Below are positions 50,364 through 57,361 of a DNA stretch of 64,000 nt, piece after piece. The notes beneath the pieces are model-generated. The model ran no database searches, was not told the origin of the DNA, and was given only the letters and a program-made list of their open reading frames with translations. A program made the translations under genes and the position numbers. The first letter of the stretch is position 1. Every line of letters starts with the position of its first letter. Source of the DNA: 55-13 sp037190145 (GTDB lineage Bacteria > Armatimonadota > Fimbriimonadia > Fimbriimonadales > Fimbriimonadaceae); assembly GCA_037190145.1 (NCBI GenBank), contig JBBCJU010000008.1, positions 124,001-188,000 of the forward strand, read 5' to 3'.

Positions 50364-51830
50364 ATGTTACAGGCTCAAGGCCTTACGTATTCTGTAGACC
50401 CGCGCAAGGGTCCACTGTTTGAAAATCTATCGTTGTCCATCCTTCCTGGTGAGAAAGTAGCCTTGATGGGGCCAAATGGGGCGGGGAAATCCACGCTCCT
50501 TCGCATCCTACATGGCGAACTGGTAGCTGAATCTGGTGTGTTCTCAACCAAGAAGAAGACATCGATTGCTTACCTGCCTCAAGACTTCGCTCCCAGTGTG
50601 GAGGGAAGTCTTGAGGAGTTCCTGGAAGAGGAGCCTGGTGCGCATAAATGGTTGGCCAGATTTCACTTATCGGACCAGTTAGAACAGCCCTTTCAGACCC
50701 TGAGTTTTGGTGAAAAAATGCGAGCATCTTTAGCCAAACTCTTGGCCAAAGATCCAGATTTTCTCCTTCTAGATGAGCCGACCAATCATTTGGACTTGGA
50801 GGCAAGATTATGGTTGGAGGAGTTTCTGATTCGATGTCGGCAAGGGGTGCTCTTTGTGTGTCACGACCGGGCCATGGTGAATGCAGTGGTCTCAAGGATT
50901 CTGGAACTAGATCAGGGGCGTTTGACTGAGTTTGGCGGCGGCTATGACGCCATGCGGGAGAAGAAGCGTCAGGATTTGGAACGGGACAGGGCTACCTACG
51001 AGCGGGAAAAGCATGAAGCGCGACGCCTGAAGAACGCGGCAGAACAAACGTTTCAGAGGGCTGAAAAGGTAGCGAGTAAGCCAACTCAACGTACCTTCGA
51101 TTCCAAGCTCTCGCCCTACTTCAAAGCAAGGGCCAAGGCGGTGGATAAAAGGGCGAAGGCCATCCGAACAAGAGTGTCTCACCTTGAGGATCGTGCCATC
51201 GATAAACCGTTTGAATCTAAAAGAGTTGCTCTGGAATTCCCTATTCAACCTCTTAGGTCGTCTTATCCGATCACAGTGCGGCAATTGGAAAAATCTTTTG
51301 ATCGACCATTGCTCACTGGCTTGAACTTTCAGATTGAAAGAGGATCAAGAATAGCTTTGGTTGGCCCGAATGGTTGCGGCAAAACAACGATTCTTAAGAT
51401 CCTTATTAATGAAGATGAGGCGGATTCGGGATACATCGATATATCAAGTGATGCAAAGATTGGCTATCTATCCCAAAGCAGGTTCACGCTAGATCCGAAG
51501 ATGGAAATCATTCAGGCTCTGGGGCCCTCAAATCAAAAGGAGGAGCAACTTGTGCGGAACCTTCTGGGGAGGCTAAAGCTGCGGGGAGACTCCGTTCTCA
51601 AACCAGTCGGGGTGCTTTCAGTAGGTGAACGAACTAAGGTTGAACTTGTAAAAATTCTGATGGCGCCCGCAAACATCCTGTTTCTGGATGAACCAACCAA
51701 TCATTTAGATATCGAGTCGCTGGAAGCCTTGGAGGAAGCCCTTATCGAGTTCCCAGGAAGCATCCTGTTCACCTCTCACGACCGAGCCTTTGTGGATCGA
51801 GTTTCAACCGAGGTCATCCTGCTTGGCTAG
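50364..51830 (+). CDS. ABC-F family ATPase
   Basis: A 488-residue soluble protein with two ABC domains. The first has Walker A MGPNGAGKSTL, signature LSFGEKMRASLAKLL and Walker B FLLLDEPTNHLDLEARLWLEEFL. The second has VGPNGCGKTTI, LSVGERTKVELVKIL and ILFLDEPTNHLDIESLEALEEAL. They are joined by a charged helical linker of about 80 residues, the P-site tRNA-interaction motif region. There are no membrane segments. ABC-F proteins act on the ribosome in translation regulation or antibiotic protection. The length fits the resistance-type as well as EttA-like groups, so the role is open. It lies just upstream of infA. Confidence 0.9.
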   Translation: MLQAQGLTYSVDPRKGPLFENLSLSILPGEKVALMGPNGAGKSTLLRILHGELVAESGVFSTKKKTSIAYLPQDFAPSVEGSLEEFLEEEPGAHKWLARFHLSDQLEQPFQTLSFGEKMRASLAKLLAKDPDFLLLDEPTNHLDLEARLWLEEFLIRCRQGVLFVCHDRAMVNAVVSRILELDQGRLTEFGGGYDAMREKKRQDLERDRATYEREKHEARRLKNAAEQTFQRAEKVASKPTQRTFDSKLSPYFKARAKAVDKRAKAIRTRVSHLEDRAIDKPFESKRVALEFPIQPLRSSYPITVRQLEKSFDRPLLTGLNFQIERGSRIALVGPNGCGKTTILKILINEDEADSGYIDISSDAKIGYLSQSRFTLDPKMEIIQALGPSNQKEEQLVRNLLGRLKLRGDSVLKPVGVLSVGERTKVELVKILMAPANILFLDEPTNHLDIESLEALEEALIEFPGSILFTSHDRAFVDRVSTEVILLG

Positions 51831-51898
51831 TCGCAAGGTAGTGAAATCCCGATAGGTTTTTGCCACTACCTGCTACAATTAAGAAACTTAGGACGCTT

Positions 51899-52156
51899 AT
51901 GGGTAGAAGAAGACCGCAATATAAACCGCAAGACGACAAAGAAAAGGGCATAGAGCTCGAAGGCACTGTTTTGGAAAATCTTCCAAACGCACGGTTTCGA
52001 GTGAAGCTGGAAGAAGGAGATGGTATGGAACTCCTGGCTCACGTTAGCGGCAAAATGCGCATGAACTATATCCGAATTCTTCCCGGAGATCGCGTCCGAG
52101 TCGAGGTGTCCCCGTATGACCTCACCCGCGGAAGAATCGTTTACCGATACAAATAG
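51899..52156 (+). CDS. infA: translation initiation factor IF-1
   Basis: An 85-residue OB-fold protein that occupies the ribosomal A site during initiation. It shows the invariant GIELEGTVLENLPNARFRVKLEEGDGMELLAHVSGKMRMNYIRILPGDRVRVEVSPYDLTRGRIVYRYK. A 15-residue basic extension precedes the core. The start at 51899 has AGGA 6 bases upstream; the frame begins at 51860 but that segment is not IF-1-like. It is the first gene of the ribosomal protein and rpoA block. Confidence 0.96.
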   Translation: MGRRRPQYKPQDDKEKGIELEGTVLENLPNARFRVKLEEGDGMELLAHVSGKMRMNYIRILPGDRVRVEVSPYDLTRGRIVYRYK

Positions 52157-52562
52157 GCTCAACTATTTAGCGGATCAGGGCCTCTTAAAGCGGCTTGTGT
52201 TTTTTGGTGTTTGCTTCCTCGCTGTTCGGCAACTTTTCCAGTTGTCGCAGTTAGGGTTGGGTTTGCCGGTCATTGGCGGCACTCTTATGTTCATTATTGG
52301 CTACCAGTTTTGCTGGAGCCGGATTCCCTATGCTTCGGATGAAGAGCGACTTCAGTGTTTTCTACGCTTTTGTTCGGTCACAGTGCCTTCCATTTCTGGT
52401 TTGGCTATCGTTCCTTTATTAATGGGGCATCACCATGTGTGGAGCCTTGCTGACATGTTGATTGCTTTCATGCTGGTTGCTCCTGTTTCGATGCGGATGA
52501 GACGGCTACCTGGCTATGCAGCGGCCGAAAGAGCATATGCCAACCGTGAGCGAACAAGTTAG
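52116..52562 (+). CDS. hypothetical membrane protein inserted between infA and rpmJ
   Basis: About 148 residues from the ATG at 52116, which overlaps the infA end by 41 bases. A GTG at 52197 is an alternative start that avoids the overlap. Four hydrophobic segments are predicted (VFFGVCFLAVRQLF; LPVIGGTLMFIIGYQF; VPSISGLAIVPLLM; LADMLIAFMLVAPVS). It ends in a basic MRMRRLPGYAAAERAYANRERTS tail. No known family. Codon use looks normal for the window. Infrequent in this conserved gene order, so presumably lineage-specific. Confidence 0.5.
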   Translation: MTSPAEESFTDTNRLNYLADQGLLKRLVFFGVCFLAVRQLFQLSQLGLGLPVIGGTLMFIIGYQFCWSRIPYASDEERLQCFLRFCSVTVPSISGLAIVPLLMGHHHVWSLADMLIAFMLVAPVSMRMRRLPGYAAAERAYANRERTS

Positions 52563-52890
52563 CCATGATTACCCAGGTTCTGGGCGCGAGCGGTCTGCCG
52601 TCTCCTTTCCAGCGGTTGTTTTGGGTTTGGCTGTCTACTTGCCGTCGTGGATATAGTCACGGAGCTAATTCTTCAGGCGAAAGCCTCGCCTTAGGACTTT
52701 TAAAGAACCTCAGCCTCAGGCCTAGCGCAACACAACATTTGGTAGGTATAATCCCTCCTTGCGTCAGCCGGCTGAGTCCTTAGACGTGCCTCCGGCATGC
52801 CTATTAGCTTCAAGACGGAGTTGAATCCCGAAAAGATTCATGACCAGTACCCACAAGCCAAATGGGCGAGTGGGAGTGAGACCAGAAAAA
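52563..52890. other. leader region of the rpmJ-rpsM-rpsK-rpoA operon
   Basis: No well-supported gene. A possible 39-residue frame (52537-52656) ends in a membrane-like stretch but lacks support. TATAAT at 52747-52752 is a candidate -10 element; no good -35 precedes it. The 140 bases that follow could form the operon leader; GGCATGCC near 52795 is a short palindrome. Confidence 0.4.
52747..52752 (+). promoter_or_regulatory. candidate -10 element for the rpmJ operon
   Basis: A consensus TATAAT stands 139 bases before rpmJ in the only sizeable gap of the ribosomal block. The hexamer expected for -35 (around 52724) reads AGCGCA, so the call rests on the -10 and position only. Confidence 0.35.
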
Positions 52891-53004
52891 ATGAAAGTCA
52901 GAGCCAGTGTCAAGAAAATTTGCGACAAGTGCAAGATCATCAAGCGCGAAGGTGTTGTGCGTGTGATTTGCGAGAATAAAAAGCATAAGCAGCGACAGGG
53001 CTAA
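52891..53004 (+). CDS. rpmJ: 50S ribosomal protein L36
   Basis: A 37-residue protein starting MKVRASVKKICDKCKIIKREG and ending RVICENKKHKQRQG. The zinc ligands are Cys11, Cys14, Cys27 and His32, i.e. the zinc-binding C+ form. It lies between infA and rpsM as in many bacteria. The stop is 27 bases before the rpsM start. The GAGTGGGAGTGAG stretch upstream provides the ribosome-binding site. Confidence 0.97.
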   Translation: MKVRASVKKICDKCKIIKREGVVRVICENKKHKQRQG

Positions 53005-53031
53005 GGGCTGACCGGAGAAAGAACGAACTAG

Positions 53032-53409
53032 ATGGCACGTATCGCAGGTATCGACCTTCCCCGAGACAAAGCAGCGCAGTACGCCCTGCCTTTGATCTAC
53101 GGAATCGGCAAGCACAATGTAATCGAACTTATGGAGAAAGCCGGGGTTGATCCTCGCACCAAGGTTCGAGACCTCACTGAAACAGATGTCGCCCGACTCC
53201 GTGAAGTTCTCGACCGAGACTTTCAGGTAGAAGGAGACCTTCGCCGAGAAGTTAATGGAAACATTCGACGCCTGATCGAGATTGGATCCTATCGTGGTCT
53301 GCGCCATCGCCGTGGTCTTCCTGTCCGCGGTCAGAACACTCGTGCAGCCGCCCGAACTCGCAAGGGTCCAAAGAAGACCGTTGCTGGAAAGAAGAAGGCG
53401 AAGAAGTAA
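53032..53409 (+). CDS. rpsM: 30S ribosomal protein S13
   Basis: A 125-residue S13 at the head of the small subunit, contacting tRNA and bridging to the large subunit. It contains MARIAGIDLPRDKAAQYALPLIYGIGKHN, LREVLDRDFQVEGDLRREVNGNIRRLIEIGSYRGLRHRRGLPVRGQNTR and a basic C-terminal tail (KGPKKTVAGKKKAKK). GGAG at about 53014 precedes the start. Second gene of the rpmJ-rpsM-rpsK-rpoA-rplQ run. Confidence 0.98.
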   Translation: MARIAGIDLPRDKAAQYALPLIYGIGKHNVIELMEKAGVDPRTKVRDLTETDVARLREVLDRDFQVEGDLRREVNGNIRRLIEIGSYRGLRHRRGLPVRGQNTRAAARTRKGPKKTVAGKKKAKK

Positions 53410-53423
53410 GAATTAGGTTAGCA

Positions 53424-53472
53424 GTTAGCAGCTTGCGGTTGATAGAAAAACCACAAGTTGCTAACCGCAAGC
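53424..53472 (+). promoter_or_regulatory. mutually exclusive hairpins between rpsM and rpsK
   Basis: GTTAGCAGCTTG (53424-53435) pairs with CAAGTTGCTAAC (53454-53465), while GCTTGCGGTT (53431-53440) pairs perfectly with AACCGCAAGC (53463-53472). The two stems share bases and cannot coexist. They end 20 bases before rpsK. Confidence 0.6.
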
Positions 53473-53491
53473 CGCCAATCACACAGAAACC

Positions 53492-53884
53492 ATGGCAAGA
53501 AAAGCAGTTACGAAGGGCAAGGCAAAAGAGAAGAAGAACATTCCGGCTGGGATGGCCTTCATTAATGCCTCATTTAACAATACGCTGGTTACGATTACCG
53601 ATCCTAAGGGGAACGTGATCTCTTGGTCCAGCGCGGGCAATGCAAACTTCAAGGGAAGCCGAAAGGGCACTCCGTTTGCGGCTCAGGTTGCAGCAGATAA
53701 GGCGTCTAGGCTTGCTCAAGAGCATGGTCTGCGAAAGATCGATGTAAAGGTTTCTGGCCCAGGAAGCGGTCGAGAGACAGCTATTCGATCCCTTCAGGCT
53801 TCAGGTTTGGAAGTAACAAGCATTACTGACGTTACTCCTGTTCCTCATAACGGTTGCCGACCTCCGAAGCGACGACGCGTCTAA
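53492..53884 (+). CDS. rpsK: 30S ribosomal protein S11
   Basis: A 130-residue platform protein with KKNIPAGMAFINASFNNTLVTITDPKGNVISWSSAGNANFKGSRKGTPFAAQVAADKA and the C-terminal VKVSGPGSGRETAIRSLQASGLEVTSITDVTPVPHNGCRPPKRRRV. Normal length. rpsD, which commonly follows rpsK, is absent; rpoA comes next after a short G+C hairpin. Confidence 0.98.
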   Translation: MARKAVTKGKAKEKKNIPAGMAFINASFNNTLVTITDPKGNVISWSSAGNANFKGSRKGTPFAAQVAADKASRLAQEHGLRKIDVKVSGPGSGRETAIRSLQASGLEVTSITDVTPVPHNGCRPPKRRRV

Positions 53885-53894
53885 ACGATTTCCC

Positions 53895-53911
53895 GCCCCG
53901 GTGTCCGGGGC
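53895..53911 (+). promoter_or_regulatory. short intercistronic hairpin between rpsK and rpoA
   Basis: GCCCCGG and CCGGGGC form a perfect 7-bp stem with loop TGT, 12 bases before the rpoA ATG, with no T run behind it. It may modulate rpoA translation or mRNA stability. Confidence 0.6.
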
Positions 53912-53923
53912 AGGCTACAAAAA

Positions 53924-54916
53924 ATGCCACATATTTCCGCACTTGATCTCACTGCCGATTACGGCAAATTTATCCTGGAGCCTCTTGAGAAGGGCTACGG
54001 GCAGACTATCGGCAATGCCCTTCGCCGAGTTCTGCTGAGCTCGATTCAAGGTGCCGCTGTCTCTGCTGTCCGAATCGACAAGGTTTTCCATGAGTTCGCC
54101 CCAATTCCGGGTGCTAAGGAAGATACGACTGAGCTTCTTCTGAACCTTAAGAATCTTGCGATCTATATCGACACTGAGAACGGTATGCCAACAGAGGATC
54201 CTGTTCTGAGAATTGATGTTCAAGGCCCTGGTCGCGTTACCGGTGCCGATATCGTTTGTCCTGAGGGAATTGAGATTGTGAACCCCGAGGTTTACATTGC
54301 AACTCTGAGCGATGAGAAGTCCAGCTTGAATATGGAGCTTTACATCGGCTGGGGAAGCGGTTACTTGCTCCCAGAGAAGCAAGAGCGATATCGCGGCATG
54401 ATCGGTGTGATCCCTACGGGCTCTCAATATACGCCGGTTAGAAAGGTGAACTACACGGTGGAATCCACTCGTGTGGGTATGCGCACAGACTATGAGCGAC
54501 TGGTCCTGGATATCTGGACAAGTGGCGCTACAAAGCCAAATGATGCGCTAAGCCAAGCTGCTCATATCCTTGATAAGTATTTCCGAATGTTCTTTGATCT
54601 TGGAGCCGCTGGCTTCGAGTCAGACATTCTGATCGATGATGAAGCGATCGGTGATGTCTCCCACATCCCAGACCTTCGCATTGAGGAACTTGATTTCTCT
54701 CAACGAACATTCAACTGCTTGCGACGAGCTGGCCTGTTGACTCTTCGGGCTCTTGCTACTGCGACTGAGAGCGACCTCACCAGCATCCGAGGCTTCGGTA
54801 AGAAGTCGCTGTTCGAGGTTCGCGATAAGTTGGCTGAGCATGGCATCGAACTGAAGCCACCGAAGGGCGGTTTCCGATCGGTTGACTTGTTGGATGATGA
54901 CGACGACGATTTCTAA
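53924..54916 (+). CDS. rpoA: DNA-directed RNA polymerase subunit alpha
   Basis: A 330-residue alpha subunit. The N-terminal dimerisation domain has FILEPLEKGYGQTIGNALRRVLLSSIQGAAVSAVRIDKVFHEFAPIPGAKEDTTELLLNLK. A flexible linker follows (residues ~240-255). The C-terminal domain that contacts UP elements and activators has IEELDFSQRTFNCLRRAGLLTLRALATATESDLTSIRGFGKKSLFEVRDKLAEHGI. The protein ends in an acidic DDDDDDF-like tail. Complete. Confidence 0.98.
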   Translation: MPHISALDLTADYGKFILEPLEKGYGQTIGNALRRVLLSSIQGAAVSAVRIDKVFHEFAPIPGAKEDTTELLLNLKNLAIYIDTENGMPTEDPVLRIDVQGPGRVTGADIVCPEGIEIVNPEVYIATLSDEKSSLNMELYIGWGSGYLLPEKQERYRGMIGVIPTGSQYTPVRKVNYTVESTRVGMRTDYERLVLDIWTSGATKPNDALSQAAHILDKYFRMFFDLGAAGFESDILIDDEAIGDVSHIPDLRIEELDFSQRTFNCLRRAGLLTLRALATATESDLTSIRGFGKKSLFEVRDKLAEHGIELKPPKGGFRSVDLLDDDDDDF

Positions 54917-54935
54917 ATATAGGCAGATTTAAGAC

Positions 54936-55385
54936 ATGAGGCATCTTGTAGATAGAAGAAAACTTGGGCTCCCTAGCGACCAGCGACGAGCCCTATTGAC
55001 GAACCTTCAGCGGCAATTTATCCGCCACGGGTACGTTCACACCACCTTGGGTAGAGCTAAAGAGCTTCAGCGCCTGGTCGAGAAGTTGATTACACTGTCT
55101 CGAGAGGATTCGTTGAATGCTCGCCGACAAGCACGTAAAGTCTTGGTTGGTCACTCTGCAAGTAGCCCCAAGAATGTGAAGGAACTAGCCGGTAAGACCG
55201 ATTTTGAGAAGCAACAAATCTTGGCAAGCAAGAGCCTCTTGAACGGTGAGGACCTGGTCAAGCACCTGTTCGACAACATCGGACCTCGATTCAAGACCCG
55301 AAACGGTGGTTACACACGATTGACCAAGACTGGTTATCGACGCGGTGACGCGGCGGCAACTGCTGTGTTGGAGCTTGTCGACTAA
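54936..55385 (+). CDS. rplQ: 50S ribosomal protein L17
   Basis: A 149-residue L17: RHLVDRRKLGLPSDQRRALLTNLQRQFIRHGYVHTTLGRAKELQRLVEKLITLSRED, ending RLTKTGYRRGDAAATAVLELVD. The ~30-residue insert in the middle (RKVLVGHSASSPKNVKELAGKTDFEKQQ) is common outside enterobacteria. The final codons overlap the truA start. Confidence 0.97.
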   Translation: MRHLVDRRKLGLPSDQRRALLTNLQRQFIRHGYVHTTLGRAKELQRLVEKLITLSREDSLNARRQARKVLVGHSASSPKNVKELAGKTDFEKQQILASKSLLNGEDLVKHLFDNIGPRFKTRNGGYTRLTKTGYRRGDAAATAVLELVD

Positions 55386-56172
55386 AAGAAGAGTTAAGTT
55401 AACCGTCGGATACGACGGAACCGATTTCTGCGGATTTGCTCCGCAGCGTGACCAGAGAACGGTTCACGGAACATTGACAGAAGCTGTTCGCCGGGCAACC
55501 GGTGAGGATGTAGAGATTGTTGGCGGGAGCCGCACCGATGGTGGGGCTCATGCTTATGCCGCAGCAGCTCATTTCGACACGGTAAACCCAATGCCGCCTG
55601 AAACATGGCGTTTGGTTTTAAACCGGGTTCTGGATGAAGACTGCCGCATTGTTCAATCAGAAGAAGCTTCTCCTGATTTCCATGCGCGATTCAGTGCAAC
55701 CAGCCGGGTTTACCGGTATCGGTTCCTTCTCAATGAATTCGACCCATTCCGTCGGCGCTATGCCCATGTGTATTGGAAGGATTTAGATTTTGAGTCGATG
55801 TCCAAGGCGTCAAAAGCGCTTGTGGGAGAGCATGACTTTCGAGGCTATACCGAAGAAGTTGGCCCTGAAGTATTAAACACACGTCGCCGCTTATTCCAGG
55901 TTGATCTGGAACGTCTGGATGATGAAATTCACTTTAGAGTGGATGGAATTGCTTTCCTGAGAGGCATGATGCGTCGGATGGCAGGGATGCTTTTCGAGAT
56001 TGGACGAGGACATCGCCCAGTTGAAGATTGCGCTCGCTTGTTGACCGAAGAAAGAGAGGCGATGCAGTGGCCGATTGTTCTTCCTGCAAAAGGTTTGACC
56101 CTTATGAAGGTCAATTATGCAGTGGAAGGATACGATGCCCGGAACCAACCTTGGGACGAAGTGAACGAATAA
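55375..56172 (+). CDS. truA: tRNA pseudouridine synthase A
   Basis: TruA isomerises uridines 38-40 in the anticodon stem-loop. Core: KLTVGYDGTDFCGFAPQRDQRTVHGTLTEAVRRA, the catalytic Asp in GGSRTDGGAHAYAAAAHF, LNRVLDEDCRI, FHARFSATSRVYRYRF, VGEHDFRGYTE, and FLRGMMRRMAGMLFEIGRG. The motif reads SRTDGGAHA where most enzymes have GRTDAGVHA; the aspartate is kept. The likely start is TTG at 55375 (product STKRRVKLTVGYDG); the frame opens at GTG 55345. It overlaps rplQ by 11 bases and is the last gene of that run. Confidence 0.93.
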   Translation: MSTKRRVKLTVGYDGTDFCGFAPQRDQRTVHGTLTEAVRRATGEDVEIVGGSRTDGGAHAYAAAAHFDTVNPMPPETWRLVLNRVLDEDCRIVQSEEASPDFHARFSATSRVYRYRFLLNEFDPFRRRYAHVYWKDLDFESMSKASKALVGEHDFRGYTEEVGPEVLNTRRRLFQVDLERLDDEIHFRVDGIAFLRGMMRRMAGMLFEIGRGHRPVEDCARLLTEEREAMQWPIVLPAKGLTLMKVNYAVEGYDARNQPWDEVNE

Positions 56173-56260
56173 CGCACTTTGACCAAATACATGAGCAAGA
56201 TGCCCATGCTACATCTAGCAGCTTCGAGATTTGGCCTATTCCCAAAAGGAAAGCCGGAAG

Positions 56261-56341
56261 CTCCGACCAAAAGTCGGAGGCAGACCGACAACGCCCGCGT
56301 TGTCACTTACCCAAACGATACGGCATGCCGTGTCGACTGAA
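56261..56341 (+). promoter_or_regulatory. structured leader of rplM-rpsI
   Basis: Three hairpins in series: CTCCGAC/GTCGGAG (56261-56279), GACAACG/CGTTGTC (56287-56304) and the palindrome ACGGCATGCCGT (near 56330). They end about 6 bases before rplM. This is compatible with autoregulation by L13 or by another r-protein, but no published motif could be matched. Confidence 0.5.
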
Positions 56342-56346
56342 CGAAA

Positions 56347-56784
56347 ATGAACAGAACCTATACAGTTAAGGAAGGAACGATCGACCGCAAATGGCACGTG
56401 GTCGATGCAGCGGGCATACCAGTCGGTCGCCTCGCGGGCCAAGTGGCCCAAGTGCTTCGAGGAAAGCATAAACCCACCTTCACCTACAACGCCGACTGCG
56501 GCGATTTTGTCATCATCATTAACGCCGATAAGGTTGTTTTGACGGGTGGCAAGAAGGATGAACTCATCTACTGGCACACCGGTTGGCCCGGTGGATTGCG
56601 CAACGTTTCCCGAGGGAAGTTGCTGGAAGAAGACCCCGTAAAGCTCGTTGAAAAGGCAGTTTGGGGCATGACTCCCAAGACCAAGCTTGGCAAGCAAATC
56701 TTCAAGAAACTGAAGGTTTATGCAGGCTCCGACCACCCTCATGCGGCACAGAACCCAACTCCGCTGAGTATCAAGAAGGACTAA
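56347..56784 (+). CDS. rplM: 50S ribosomal protein L13
   Basis: A 145-residue L13: DRKWHVVDAAGIPVGRLAGQVAQVLRGKHKPTFTYNADCGDFVIIINADKVVLTGGK, then WHTGWPGGLRN, EKAVWGMTPKTKLGKQIFKKLKVYAGSDHPHAAQNP. An early assembly protein that binds 23S rRNA. Together with rpsI it forms the conserved rplM-rpsI pair, 9 bases apart. Confidence 0.98.
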   Translation: MNRTYTVKEGTIDRKWHVVDAAGIPVGRLAGQVAQVLRGKHKPTFTYNADCGDFVIIINADKVVLTGGKKDELIYWHTGWPGGLRNVSRGKLLEEDPVKLVEKAVWGMTPKTKLGKQIFKKLKVYAGSDHPHAAQNPTPLSIKKD

Positions 56785-56793
56785 CGATTTAGG

Positions 56794-57189
56794 ATGGCAG
56801 CAACTCAAAGCAATTACGGAACCGGTCGCCGAAAACGAGCGATCGCGCGTGTCTGGCTTGTACCAGGCGAAGGCAATATCACAATCAACGGACGAAAGTT
56901 TGACCAATATCTTGGTCGTCCTGTTCTTGAGATTCTCGTCAAGAGCCCATTGGTTCACCTTGGCGTAGAAGGTCAGTGGGATGTGAAGGCTACGGCTAAG
57001 GGCGGTGGTATCACTGGCCAAGCCGGCGCTATCAAGCTGGGTATCGCTCGAGCGTTGGTGGAGTACGATGAGACTCTCCGAAAGGATCTTCGAGCGGGTG
57101 GGTTTATGACCCGCGACTCCCGAATCAAGGAAAGTAAGAAGTACGGTCGCAAGAAAGCGCGACGTGGCTTCCAGTTCGTTAAGCGCTGA
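56794..57189 (+). CDS. rpsI: 30S ribosomal protein S9
   Basis: A 131-residue S9. It begins with NYGTGRRKRAIARVWLVPGEGNITINGRKFDQYL. The middle has VKATAKGGGITGQAGAIKLGIARALVEYDETLRKDLRAGGFMTRDSRIKESKKYGRKKARRGFQFVKR, whose C-terminal Lys-Arg contacts the P-site tRNA. Normal length and ending. Confidence 0.98.
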   Translation: MAATQSNYGTGRRKRAIARVWLVPGEGNITINGRKFDQYLGRPVLEILVKSPLVHLGVEGQWDVKATAKGGGITGQAGAIKLGIARALVEYDETLRKDLRAGGFMTRDSRIKESKKYGRKKARRGFQFVKR

Positions 57190-57198
57190 GAAGCATTG

Positions 57199-57223
57199 CT
57201 TGAGCGTACCGCTCAAGATTTTT
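57199..57223 (+). terminator. intrinsic terminator 1 after rpsI
   Basis: CTTGAGCG (57199-57206) and CGCTCAAG (57210-57217) form an 8-bp stem with loop TAC, followed by ATTTTT. It begins 9 bases past the rpsI stop. Confidence 0.85.
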
Positions 57224-57244
57224 GCGACCAAAGCGGTCGTGCGG

Positions 57245-57276
57245 AGAGGGTTGGGTTTATGCCCAATCCTCTTTTT
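57245..57276 (+). terminator. intrinsic terminator 2 after rpsI
   Basis: AGAGGGTTGGG (57245-57255) pairs with CCCAATCCTCT (57262-57272), one G-U pair, followed by TTTT. It forms a tandem with the terminator 25 bases upstream. Confidence 0.88.
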
Positions 57277-57361
57277 GTTTGGGCTTTCCATAGAAATCTA
57301 GTCTGGGTCGCTTGTCTAGAAGAGTGCATCTTGCGATACCAGCGCATATACTATCAAGACC

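Noticed and set aside
52537..52656. 39-codon frame with a membrane-like C-terminus, and the overlapping 52565-52783 frame
   Set aside because: Neither has a good ribosome-binding site nor a match by eye. A resemblance of VVLGLAVYLPS to the start of FabH was too weak to call a pseudogene.
52797..52979. 60-codon frame overlapping rpmJ
   Set aside because: It reads rpmJ out of frame; L36 is unmistakable in the other frame.
56236..57291. 351-codon open frame on the minus strand
   Set aside because: It covers rplM and rpsI in antisense. Both ribosomal proteins are certain, so this is a shadow.
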